A stretch of 24,830 bases of DNA from Gp6-AA40 sp035764385 (GTDB lineage: Bacteria > Acidobacteriota > Vicinamibacteria > Vicinamibacterales > UBA2999), in NCBI GenBank assembly GCA_035764385.1, contig DASTZI010000498.1:1-24830 (forward strand), read 5' to 3'. Position 1 is the stretch's first letter; each line of letters starts with the position of its first letter. The position numbers and the translations under genes were made by a program. Below are positions 15,220 to 22,399 of this stretch, in pieces. Under the pieces are notes generated by a model that was not told the DNA's origin, searched no databases, and was given only the letters and a program-made list of their open reading frames with translations.

Positions 15220-16242
15220 ATGCCCGCCATGAACGTCGGCATCATCGGAACGGGTGCCATCGCGAACCTTCACGCGCGCGTCTATCGTCGCATCGGATTC
15301 ACGATCGTCGCGTGCACCGATGTCATCCCCGATGCGGCACGCCGCTTCGCGGCGGAGCACGGTTGCGAAGTGGCCGCCAGCTACGAGGACGTCTGCCGCA
15401 ATTCCGCAATCGACTACGTCGACGTCTGCACGTTGCCGAATTTCCGCCTCGAGGCGGTCGAGGCGTCGGCGGCGTCAGGCAAGCACGTACAGGTGCAGAA
15501 GCCGATGGCGACGAATCTCGATACGGCTCGCCGCATGATCGACACCGCCGCCCGCGCCAGGATTCTGCTCGGCGTCGTCAGCCAGCATCGCTTCGATGAG
15601 TCGAGCCGCTTTCTGAAGGGCGCGATGACCGCTGGAAGGCTCGGCGTCCCGTTGCAGTTTGACGCGTACGTCAAATGGTATCGGTCCGCGGAGTACTACT
15701 CGCGACCGGTCAAAGGCAGTTGGAGCGCCGAAGGCGGCGGAGCCCTGATCAATCAGGCCATTCACCAGGTGGACCTGCTTCGCTGGTTGGGCGGCGCGGT
15801 GCAAGAGGTCTTCGGCATCTGGCAGCTTGGAGCGGCTCATCGAATCGAATCGGAGGATGTGTTGACGTCGATCCTTCGGTTCGAGAACGGTGCGACCGGC
15901 ACCATTCAGGCTTCAACCGCTTTTTGGCCCGGCTATCCGGAGCGAATCGAGATTCACGGTACGAAAGGTACCGCTGTCGTCACGGGCGATCGGTTGACGA
16001 CGTGGGACGTCCAGGATGATGCGGGCGAGGATGCACCCGTCGCGCGCGACGTCGCGTCCGGCGCATCGGATCCGATGGCGATTTCGCTCGATCCCTTCGA
16101 GCGCCAGTTCCTGGATTTCGCGGAAGCGATCAAGACCGGACGACCGCCGCTGGTGTCCGGCGAGGACGGTTACCAGGCGCTGCAGCTGGTCGACGCCATC
16201 TACCACTCCTGCCGCACGGGGAAGGGGGTCAGACCCCGGTGA
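15220..16242 (+). CDS. Gfo/Idh/MocA family oxidoreductase
   Basis: The 340-residue cytosolic protein starts at ATG 15220, directly after the stop codon of the previous gene, with AAGGG at 15211-15215; ATG 15229 is an alternative. The N-terminal Rossmann motif GTGAIA is at residues 10-15. The usual EKP motif reads QKP (93-95), keeping the functional Lys94. The C-terminal alpha/beta domain includes GGGALINQAIHQVDLLRWL, with the histidine seen in active members. The family oxidises or reduces sugars, often making or consuming 3-keto or other keto sugars with NAD(P). There is no signal peptide, unlike the secreted Tat-type members, so it acts in the cytosol. The last residues (GVRPR) are encoded by the left arm of a hairpin repeat. 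Confidence 0.9.
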   Translation: MPAMNVGIIGTGAIANLHARVYRRIGFTIVACTDVIPDAARRFAAEHGCEVAASYEDVCRNSAIDYVDVCTLPNFRLEAVEASAASGKHVQVQKPMATNLDTARRMIDTAARARILLGVVSQHRFDESSRFLKGAMTAGRLGVPLQFDAYVKWYRSAEYYSRPVKGSWSAEGGGALINQAIHQVDLLRWLGGAVQEVFGIWQLGAAHRIESEDVLTSILRFENGATGTIQASTAFWPGYPERIEIHGTKGTAVVTGDRLTTWDVQDDAGEDAPVARDVASGASDPMAISLDPFERQFLDFAEAIKTGRPPLVSGEDGYQALQLVDAIYHSCRTGKGVRPR

Positions 16243-16269
16243 TGAGTTATACCGGGGTCTGACCCCCTT
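16222..16269. repeat. Perfect 19-bp inverted repeat overlapping a gene end
   Basis: AAGGGGGTCAGACCCCGGT (16222-16240) pairs perfectly with 16251-16269 around the 10-base loop GATGAGTTAT. The stop codon TGA (16240-16242) of the Gfo/Idh gene lies at the arm/loop junction. The GGGGTCTGACCCC core looks like a dispersed repeat of the kind seen in related genomes. It lies between convergent genes and could end transcription from either side, though no clear T tract is present. Confidence 0.85.
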
Positions 16270-16301
16270 CATGACCCGACTCAAGGTTGCAGAAATTGCA
16301 A

Positions 16302-17279
16302 TCAGGCGAGCGCGTCGCGGCAGTACTTCACGGTTTTTGCCAGCTCGGTCATGCGGTCTGAACCGTCAGGGACGCGGTACTCGAACTCGATCGTCGCCTG
16401 AATGTTCCACTTCTTGTCGCGAATCAGCCGAAGCACCTCGATGATCGGTGTCTCGCCCTGGCCGAAGGGCATGTTCGGGCCGTCGTGCATCTTCCGATCC
16501 TTGACGTGGACATGCGTGATGCGATCGTGGTGCTTGGTGATGACCGGAACGGGCGACATGCTGTTGCCCGCGACGAAATGCCCAAGGTCCACATTGGCGC
16601 CGATGAACGGTCCGACGGCGAGCAACTCATCGAAAATCGCCGGCGTGATTGCCGCATGCCCATGAAAGCCGACGAGCATGCGATGCTTCGCCGCAAACTG
16701 CGCGATACGCTTTGCGTCGTCCATCGAGAACTCGCAGGAGAGCGCCCTGGCACCGAGCGCCTTCGCAAGCGTGAACGTGTACTCGAGCTCGTCGTTCGAA
16801 TAATCGTCAACGCCGTCGTACTTGACGATGTCGATCATCACTCCGGCGTCTTCGTACATCTTTCGGACTTCACGCGCCTTGCTGAGCGGCGCCGCGACGC
16901 GCCACTTGCGAATGTCCTCCAGCCTCGCCTTCGCAGCGGCCTGCTGTTCCGGCGTTGGTGGCGGCGGCGGACCGGCCGGAGCACCTCCACGATTGCCACC
17001 ACCCGGCTGCGGCTGCAGATTGAGCGGCAGCCCCATGAACGCTTCGACCGGACGGGCACGCAATTCAACGCCACTGACCCCGAGCTGGACGCAGCGCTGC
17101 AAAATGTCTTCCGCAGACGTCGCTTGATTGCCGAAGTTGTACGGGACGTTCATCCCGATGACGACGCCGTTGACTTTCGAATCGGGTTTGTCAGCCGCCC
17201 ACGCTGCCCGAGGCAGAAGGCTCGCAGCGGGAATGGCGGAGAGTGCGAGCTTGCCGATCTGACGTCGTGTGTACTCCAT
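16302..17279 (-). CDS. Tat-exported sugar phosphate isomerase/epimerase-like TIM barrel (AP endonuclease 2 family)
   Basis: I chose ATG 17279-17277 because GAGAGGG lies 6 bases upstream and the product then begins with a good Tat signal, TRRQIGKLAL (residues 4-13). The 325-residue protein has a xylose-isomerase-like TIM barrel with probable metal ligands Glu183 (SCEFS), Asp231 (NVDLGH), His258 (HVHVKD) and Glu298 (TIEFE). Such proteins epimerise or isomerise keto sugars, and some relatives work on 3-keto-glycosides. Folding before export fits a metalloenzyme acting in the periplasm. Residues about 90-113 form a Gly/Arg/Pro-rich insert that its paralogue at 22400 lacks. It diverges from the kinase gene across a LacI-type operator. 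The specific reaction is unknown. Confidence 0.88.
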   Translation of the reverse strand: MEYTRRQIGKLALSAIPAASLLPRAAWAADKPDSKVNGVVIGMNVPYNFGNQATSAEDILQRCVQLGVSGVELRARPVEAFMGLPLNLQPQPGGGNRGGAPAGPPPPPTPEQQAAAKARLEDIRKWRVAAPLSKAREVRKMYEDAGVMIDIVKYDGVDDYSNDELEYTFTLAKALGARALSCEFSMDDAKRIAQFAAKHRMLVGFHGHAAITPAIFDELLAVGPFIGANVDLGHFVAGNSMSPVPVITKHHDRITHVHVKDRKMHDGPNMPFGQGETPIIEVLRLIRDKKWNIQATIEFEYRVPDGSDRMTELAKTVKYCRDALA

Positions 17280-17313
17280 GACGAACCCTCTCAACGAAAG
17301 CGCGCGAACCGCG

Positions 17314-17342
17314 TTGACACGACAGAACGCGTGGGATATACA
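17314..17342 (+). promoter_or_regulatory. Sigma-70-like promoter for the kinase gene
   Basis: TTGACA at 17314-17319 is a perfect -35 box. A 17-base spacer leads to TATACA at 17337-17342, matching four of six -10 positions. Transcription would begin near 17349, about 68 bases before the kinase ATG, with the LacI-type operator just downstream of the start site. Confidence 0.6.
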
Positions 17343-17354
17343 GCGAAGCGCCTC

Positions 17355-17383
17355 ACTGTAGCGCCTGTGACCGGTTACACCAA
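17355..17383 (-). promoter_or_regulatory. Possible promoter for the Tat-exported isomerase gene
   Basis: Read on the minus strand, TTGGTG (17383-17378) and TACAGT (17360-17355) are 17 bases apart and match the -35 and -10 boxes at about four positions each. The operator at 17366-17379 falls between the boxes, so a bound repressor would block it. This promoter is weaker than the opposite one. Confidence 0.4.
17366..17379. promoter_or_regulatory. LacI-family-type operator, copy 1
   Basis: TGTGACCGGTTACA differs by one base from the perfect palindrome TGTAACCGGTTACA found at 22362. An even-length palindrome with a central CG (here AACCGGTT-like) is typical of LacI/GalR regulators. It lies between the divergent isomerase and kinase genes and could control both. 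Confidence 0.65.
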
Positions 17384-17416
17384 ACAGAAAATGTCATCGC
17401 AGCCCTCACACGCCCC

Positions 17417-18502
17417 ATGATCACCGGCCTCGAGATCCCCGCAGCAGGGGCACTCGACTTTCTCGCCCTCGGTGCTCTCGTTCACCGGTTCGATCCAGGG
17501 CTTGTCCCCTTCCGGAAGGCGACGACGGCGACGATCCACGTGAGCGGCGGCGAATTCAATACCGCGGCAAACCTGGCGGACTGTTTCCGGATGCGCACCG
17601 GCATCGCCACCGCGATGGTGAACTATCCCATCGGAGACCTCGTCGCCGAGCGCGTTCGCGCGATGGGCGTCACGCCGTTCTACAAGCGATTCGAGCACGA
17701 CGGTGCTCGCGGGCCCAACATCGCCGCTGTCTATAGCGACCGCGGTTACGGCATCCGTGCGCCTGTCGTGTTCTACAACCGCAGCAACGAGGCCGCAGCG
17801 GCGTTGAAACCAGGTGACTTCAACTGGCTAGCGTTCTTTCGTCCAGGAGTGCGGTGGTTTCATAGCGGCGGCATCTTCGCGTCGCTGTCAGAAACGACCT
17901 CCGCATTAATCGTCGAAGCGATGCAGGCGGCACGGGCGCACGGATCGATCGTGTCCTTCGATCTGAACTACCGGGAAAAACTCTGGCGGGCGTCACCAGG
18001 CGGCATCGCCCGCGCGCGTGAAGTGCTGTCGAATATCGTCGAGCACGTCGACGTGCTCATCGGCAACGAAGAGGACCTGCAGGCCGGCCTGGGAATTCCG
18101 GGTCCGACGGTAGCATCGAAGACGGCGCTCGATCCGAGCGTCTTCGTGTCGATGATGGATGCGGTCGTGAAACGTTTCCCGCGGATGAAGATCGTCGCGA
18201 CAACCCTGCGCGAGGTCCAGTCGGCGTGCCGGCACCGATGGGGCGCGGTGGCCTGGGTTAGCGGCGACACGTATCAATCTCCGACGTGCGAGCTCGACGT
18301 TCACGATCGCGTTGGCGGCGGTGACGGCTTCGCCGCCGGCTTCATCTACGGCCTGCTCACCGGCGAAACGCCAGAGCGCGCGGTGAACCTTGGCTGGGCG
18401 CACGGTGCCCTGCTCACCACGTATCCAGGCGATACCACGATGGCGACGCTCGAGGAAGTGCGGGCGCTCGCCGACGGCACCTCCGCGCGAATTCAACGTT
18501 GA
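17417..18502 (+). CDS. PfkB-family sugar kinase, probable 2-keto-3-deoxygluconate kinase type
   Basis: This 361-residue ribokinase-family enzyme starts at ATG 17417. No Shine-Dalgarno precedes it, so initiation may be inefficient or use another signal. The substrate-side motif GGEFNTAANLA lies at 44-54. FDLNYREKLW (181-190) is a variant typical of KDG kinases. The PfkB signature GGGDGFAAGFIYGLL holds the catalytic base Asp303. Family members phosphorylate 2-keto-3-deoxygluconate or related sugar acids with ATP before aldol cleavage. No KDPG aldolase or sugar-acid dehydratase is present in this window, so the next step is encoded elsewhere. A likely promoter and a LacI-type operator lie immediately upstream. 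Another ketohexose or keto-acid substrate is possible. Confidence 0.82.
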   Translation: MITGLEIPAAGALDFLALGALVHRFDPGLVPFRKATTATIHVSGGEFNTAANLADCFRMRTGIATAMVNYPIGDLVAERVRAMGVTPFYKRFEHDGARGPNIAAVYSDRGYGIRAPVVFYNRSNEAAAALKPGDFNWLAFFRPGVRWFHSGGIFASLSETTSALIVEAMQAARAHGSIVSFDLNYREKLWRASPGGIARAREVLSNIVEHVDVLIGNEEDLQAGLGIPGPTVASKTALDPSVFVSMMDAVVKRFPRMKIVATTLREVQSACRHRWGAVAWVSGDTYQSPTCELDVHDRVGGGDGFAAGFIYGLLTGETPERAVNLGWAHGALLTTYPGDTTMATLEEVRALADGTSARIQR

Positions 18503-18532
18503 GTCGACAAGCGGCGTGCGAGTGACGCGAGT

Positions 18533-20569
18533 CTAGGGATTCCCGACAGGCGCTGCGCCAAGAGCGATCGAGATCCCAACCCGAAGAGCACGGGGGGCGC
18601 CGGGATACGCGTACGGCATCACGCGACCGACGAAATCGGTCAATGTAAAACCGTATTCCTCATAGTGGTTATCCCCGAGGTTTACGGCGTCGACAAATAG
18701 CATCTGTCGTCCAAACGTCCGCCGGATGCGAACGTCCAGCGTGGCCGGACCTTGAATCGGCACGCGGTTGTCGTCATCGAAGTACGCGCCGGCTGCGCGG
18801 CGAAATCGCGCGTACCCGCCAAGATTCCACGGAAGAGTAACGGTTGCCGCCAGCACAAGCGTCTGACGCGGCACATTTTTCAACTGGTTTCCACTCTCGC
18901 GATCTTCGACGCGGGTCCAGGCATAGCTGGCCGAGGGCTGCAGCCACGTTCCCGCGCGCGTACTTGCTTCCAGCTCCGCGCCCGTGTGCCGGCTTCGACC
19001 GACGTTGCCGTACGAAAACGTGCGGATGTCGAAGTCGATTTCGTCTTTGACGTCCATTCGGTATGCCAACGCGCTCCAGTTGACACCAGACACGCTGCCG
19101 GACATTCCCGCCTCGACATTCGTCGCACGCTGCGGGCGCAGCGCAGTGTTTGAAATCGTGAACGTGCCCCCTCGAAAGTCAGGAAACGGCCGTGGATCGA
19201 ACAGCTGGTCGAGCGTGGGCACCTTGAACGCCTTCGCCGCCTGGACAAAAACGGCGAGCTTCCCGGCGTCCGTCGCATGCACGGTGGCGCCAATCCGGGG
19301 AGACCACGCGTGATGATCGCCGGCCGATGTCGCCGGCACGACAAAACCATGATCACCGACGTGATCCCACCGCACCGCGCCCGTCACTCGCAATCGACTC
19401 AGTGCATCCCACGACGACGACACGAACGCGCCGGCCCGAACACGATGACCATCCACCTCAGGTCCATCGCTGCCGAACTGCCCGGTATCGCTGACAGGAC
19501 GGTAGGCTGTTGTCAGGCGGTCGCGTGCGAGATCGACGCCGAACTGCACGGTCCCGCCGTCAGCGGCACCAAACGTCGACCCGACTTGCGCCGTTCCACC
19601 AATTCCGTTGGACGTAATGGAGCGTCGCCGCCGATCCGGCACGCTGGGCGCGAGCAGAATCGTTCGAACCGCCGCGTCATCGCGCGTATTTGCGTATGCG
19701 CGAACGAGTCCTGTGCGGCTGCCACCGGAACGTTGAAGGACGAACGATGTCGCAAAACCATGCCGGTGCGTATCATCGAACCGGTACGCGGGGTCTGAAA
19801 ACGTACGGTCCAGCCGTAGTGTCGGCAGTGGCGATGCGCCAGGATCTTCACGTCGCCGACGGTTGCCCGAGCCGCTCCACCGCCAGATGGACGCGGCGAT
19901 GCGTCCGTCGAGCGATGCGCCACCAACCAGCTCTCGAGCCGCTGAATGCTGCGAGAAACCCGCTGTCCGTCGTGCGGCGCCCGACACATCGACACCGATG
20001 CGGCCGAAGCGGCGGCCGCTCGATGCGTCCGCAAGGTAGGTCCCAAACGAGCCGCCGGACATGGTGGCGTACGTTCCCAGGCCTCGATTTGTGAGCACCT
20101 GCACCACACCGCCGACCGCCGAGTCGCCGTACAACGAGGCACCTGGTCCCCGCATCGCCTCAACCGTGCGAATCGACGACGCGGTGACCACCGACCAGTC
20201 AATCAGCTCCGATTCAGCGTCCGAAACCGGCACTCCATCGACGAGCAGCCGAACATAGTCCGCCTCACCGCCGCCGAAAAATCCGCGCGCCGACAGCACC
20301 GGGCGTCCTGCGTAGAACTCTGCCTGGGAAACCGAAAATCCCGACAGAAACGACACGATGTTTCCGAAGTTGACGGCGGGGAGCGTCAAGATTGTTGCAG
20401 CGGGAAGCACGACCGTCGATGCCGGGACCAACGCCCGCGGCGTTTCGGTCCGTTCAGGCGTGACGACGAGTTCCGTCGCGAAGCGAATCGCCGGATCCTG
20501 CGGGGTCGAATCCTGCGCGGCCGCCGCCGTCGGGAATACGACGAGCAGCATCACACATAGACGCGTCAT
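18533..20569 (-). CDS. TonB-dependent outer membrane receptor (CirA/BtuB-like size)
   Basis: The 678-residue protein starts at ATG 20569-20567. A signal peptide occupies residues 1-19 (AAAAQ). A TonB-box-like stretch (TELVVTPERTE) begins near residue 31. The plug spans about 40-165, with VLLPAATILTL-like strands, RLLVDGVPV and the plug-end pattern AMRGPGASLYGDSAVGGVVQVLT. The rest is a 22-strand-type barrel ending at GNP rather than the usual terminal aromatic residue. It lacks the carboxypeptidase-like N-terminal domain of the Oar-type receptor at 3568. It lies 42 bases downstream of the thioredoxin-fold gene, so it probably belongs to that operon. Ligands of this receptor class range from metal chelates and cobalamin to sugars, and the sequence does not decide. 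Confidence 0.9.
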   Translation of the reverse strand: MTRLCVMLLVVFPTAAAAQDSTPQDPAIRFATELVVTPERTETPRALVPASTVVLPAATILTLPAVNFGNIVSFLSGFSVSQAEFYAGRPVLSARGFFGGGEADYVRLLVDGVPVSDAESELIDWSVVTASSIRTVEAMRGPGASLYGDSAVGGVVQVLTNRGLGTYATMSGGSFGTYLADASSGRRFGRIGVDVSGAARRTAGFSQHSAARELVGGASLDGRIAASIWRWSGSGNRRRREDPGASPLPTLRLDRTFSDPAYRFDDTHRHGFATSFVLQRSGGSRTGLVRAYANTRDDAAVRTILLAPSVPDRRRRSITSNGIGGTAQVGSTFGAADGGTVQFGVDLARDRLTTAYRPVSDTGQFGSDGPEVDGHRVRAGAFVSSSWDALSRLRVTGAVRWDHVGDHGFVVPATSAGDHHAWSPRIGATVHATDAGKLAVFVQAAKAFKVPTLDQLFDPRPFPDFRGGTFTISNTALRPQRATNVEAGMSGSVSGVNWSALAYRMDVKDEIDFDIRTFSYGNVGRSRHTGAELEASTRAGTWLQPSASYAWTRVEDRESGNQLKNVPRQTLVLAATVTLPWNLGGYARFRRAAGAYFDDDNRVPIQGPATLDVRIRRTFGRQMLFVDAVNLGDNHYEEYGFTLTDFVGRVMPYAYPGAPRALRVGISIALGAAPVGNP

Positions 20570-20611
20570 CGGTCTGATACTCGAGGATTATTGGCCCCCG
20601 CGCCCTGCGCC

Positions 20612-21826
20612 CTACTTGCGCCAGTATTCGGTATTACCGGCGAACATGCCAGCGTCGGGGAGATTACCGAGAATCCGGCGCCGCAGGGCGAGAATGTCGG
20701 CTTCGCCTTCGATGCGGTAGATCTCGCGGCCATCCGGGGCGAGCACGAGTGTGAACGGCACCCCGGATTCCCACTTCGCATCAAACGCCGCCTGCACGGC
20801 GTAGACGTCGTCGGTGTCGATGATCAGATTGCGCACGGCGGAATGGTGCTCGTCGAGGAACTTCTGCACCGATGCGCGCTCGTCCGGCGTGTTCAAGGCG
20901 ACGCTGACGAATTCGAAGTCACGGCTGCGGTACCAGAGATAGGTCGTCAGCAGTTCGGGGTACTCCGTCTGGCACGGACCGCACCAGGTCGCCCAGAAGT
21001 TGATCATCAACGTCTTGCCAGTCGGATTCGTGCGCAGCTTCTTCAGTTCGTCGAGGGAGGCGGTTTCGAGTGTCACGGGCTTCGCCATCCACTCCTTCAT
21101 CTCCCGCTGCTTGCCGGCGATCGCTGAATTCCATTTCGTGCTGCAGCCGAACACTGGCGTGTGCTCCACAGGCACCGGACGTCCGGCGACGAGTGCGTCC
21201 AGCGCATTGCGCGCATCGTTCGTCTTGATGTTGTTGCCGCGCATGTTGTCGTCGATGCGTCCTTCGTAGCGCAGCTTCCGCTCGCGGTCGAAGATGAAGA
21301 TGTGCGGCGTAACCTTCGGCCCATACTGGTGCGCCACCTGCTGCGTGTCGCCTTCGTACAGATATGGGAAGTTGAACTGCCGGTACTCCGCATGGATCTT
21401 CATGCTCTCGAACGAGTCGTCGACTTCCGCGTAATTCAACTCGCGCGGTGCCACGGCCATCGGCCCATTTGGCGCGATGGCAATGAGCTTGACGCCCTTG
21501 TCGGCATAGTCGCGAACGATCTGCTTGATGCGTCCTTCGTACAACTGCGACGCGGGACAGTGGTTTGAAATGAACGCGATCGCCAGGATCGGTGCGTCGC
21601 CGTACTCGGCGAGCGTGTGGGACTTGTCGTCAATGCCCTTCAACGAGAACGCCGGAGCCGCCGAGCCGATCTTGAGCGTCGGGTGCTCGCTTTGCTCGCG
21701 CGCCATCTGTTGCGCGTAGGTCTCCTCGCCGGGCGCCGCTAGCGTCTGCGCCGCAGCGCTCGCGGCGACGCCGCCGAGCAGCAACGACGACCCCAGAACC
21801 ACGCGGGCAATGTTGATGGCGTGCAT
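20612..21826 (-). CDS. Double thioredoxin-fold redox protein (redoxin domain plus TlpA-like CGPC domain)
   Basis: The 404-residue protein starts at ATG 21826-21824, with AAGGAG upstream, and overlaps the stop of the preceding gene by one base (TGATG). A signal peptide covers residues 1-27. The first thioredoxin-fold domain (about 50-240) is of the peroxiredoxin-like type, with a single cysteine in SNHCPAS (Cys90) and the family's FGCSTKW segment. The second (about 260-390) is a TlpA/ResA-like domain with the CGPC active site at 282-285 and the cis-proline in GVPFT near 357. It should act in the periplasm on disulfides or peroxides. The coupling to a DsbD-N-like protein suggests a private thiol-redox pair, perhaps serving cytochrome or receptor maturation. 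The partner roles are inferred. Confidence 0.88.
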   Translation of the reverse strand: MHAINIARVVLGSSLLLGGVAASAAAQTLAAPGEETYAQQMAREQSEHPTLKIGSAAPAFSLKGIDDKSHTLAEYGDAPILAIAFISNHCPASQLYEGRIKQIVRDYADKGVKLIAIAPNGPMAVAPRELNYAEVDDSFESMKIHAEYRQFNFPYLYEGDTQQVAHQYGPKVTPHIFIFDRERKLRYEGRIDDNMRGNNIKTNDARNALDALVAGRPVPVEHTPVFGCSTKWNSAIAGKQREMKEWMAKPVTLETASLDELKKLRTNPTGKTLMINFWATWCGPCQTEYPELLTTYLWYRSRDFEFVSVALNTPDERASVQKFLDEHHSAVRNLIIDTDDVYAVQAAFDAKWESGVPFTLVLAPDGREIYRIEGEADILALRRRILGNLPDAGMFAGNTEYWRK

Positions 21827-22338
21827 CACGACTCCTTGATGGCGACGGTCCATGTCAACGGGATCGTACGCGGCGGGAAGCAGATCTTGTCGTCACAGGC
21901 CTGGTAGCTGAGGGCTGCCTGCACGGTGAGCTCAGTGACGCCCTTGAGTGCGGCACGACCAGCAGGCGAACTGTCCAGCCCAAGCTCCTGCACCACCTGG
22001 AACGGCTTCTGATACACATCGACCGTTTCCTTTAAAGGTGCGTAAAAATACTTTTCGGCGGGAGGATACGATGCGGGCCGCACAATGAGACCGGGCTGGG
22101 GACGAACCGTCAGTACGATGGGTTTGTAGTTGACGACCGTAGGGGCGTAGACGTGCATCTTCGCCGCCGGCGCCAACTCCAACGTCACGTTGAAGCGGTC
22201 GCCCACTGTCACGCGCTCTGCCGAGACGTGTGACGTCACCTGCAGGAGATTGGGCCGGGCGGGCTGCTGTGCCGCAACCACCGTCGTGGCCGCCAACAGC
22301 ATGGCAATCGGCGCAAAGGACCACGTCCACTTGGACAT
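21826..22338 (-). CDS. Stand-alone DsbD N-terminal-like (disulfide corrector) protein
   Basis: I place the start at ATG 22338-22336, where a signal peptide begins (residues 1-24, ending VVAAQ). The 170-residue product matches the immunoglobulin-like N-terminal domain of thiol:disulfide interchange protein DsbD, with its characteristic cysteine pair in YQACDDKICFPP (Cys148 and Cys153). The transmembrane and C-terminal thioredoxin parts of DsbD are absent, so it would need an outside electron source. The next gene, a double thioredoxin-fold protein, is translationally coupled to it. A TATAAT box lies only 10 bases upstream of the ATG and no Shine-Dalgarno is visible, so the transcript may be leaderless. 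Starts further upstream would run across the operator and are unlikely. Confidence 0.85.
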   Translation of the reverse strand: MSKWTWSFAPIAMLLAATTVVAAQQPARPNLLQVTSHVSAERVTVGDRFNVTLELAPAAKMHVYAPTVVNYKPIVLTVRPQPGLIVRPASYPPAEKYFYAPLKETVDVYQKPFQVVQELGLDSSPAGRAALKGVTELTVQAALSYQACDDKICFPPRTIPLTWTVAIKES

Positions 22339-22347
22339 CGACTGGGG

Positions 22348-22376
22348 ATTATATCTGCGGCTGTAACCGGTTACAA
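22348..22376 (-). promoter_or_regulatory. Sigma-70-like promoter for the DsbD-N/thioredoxin/TonB operon
   Basis: On the minus strand TTGTAA (22376-22371) is followed after 17 bases by a perfect TATAAT (22353-22348). The LacI-type palindrome covers the -35 box and most of the spacer. Transcription would start about 3 bases before the ATG at 22338, implying a nearly leaderless message. Confidence 0.55.
22362..22375. promoter_or_regulatory. LacI-family-type operator, copy 2
   Basis: TGTAACCGGTTACA is a perfect 14-base palindrome midway between the divergent starts at 22338 (-) and 22400 (+). It differs by one base from the site at 17366. Two near-identical copies, each in a divergent promoter region with an isomerase gene on one side, support a shared regulator. 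Confidence 0.72.
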
Positions 22377-22399
22377 TCACCGGCGGGAGGGAAAGGCGT

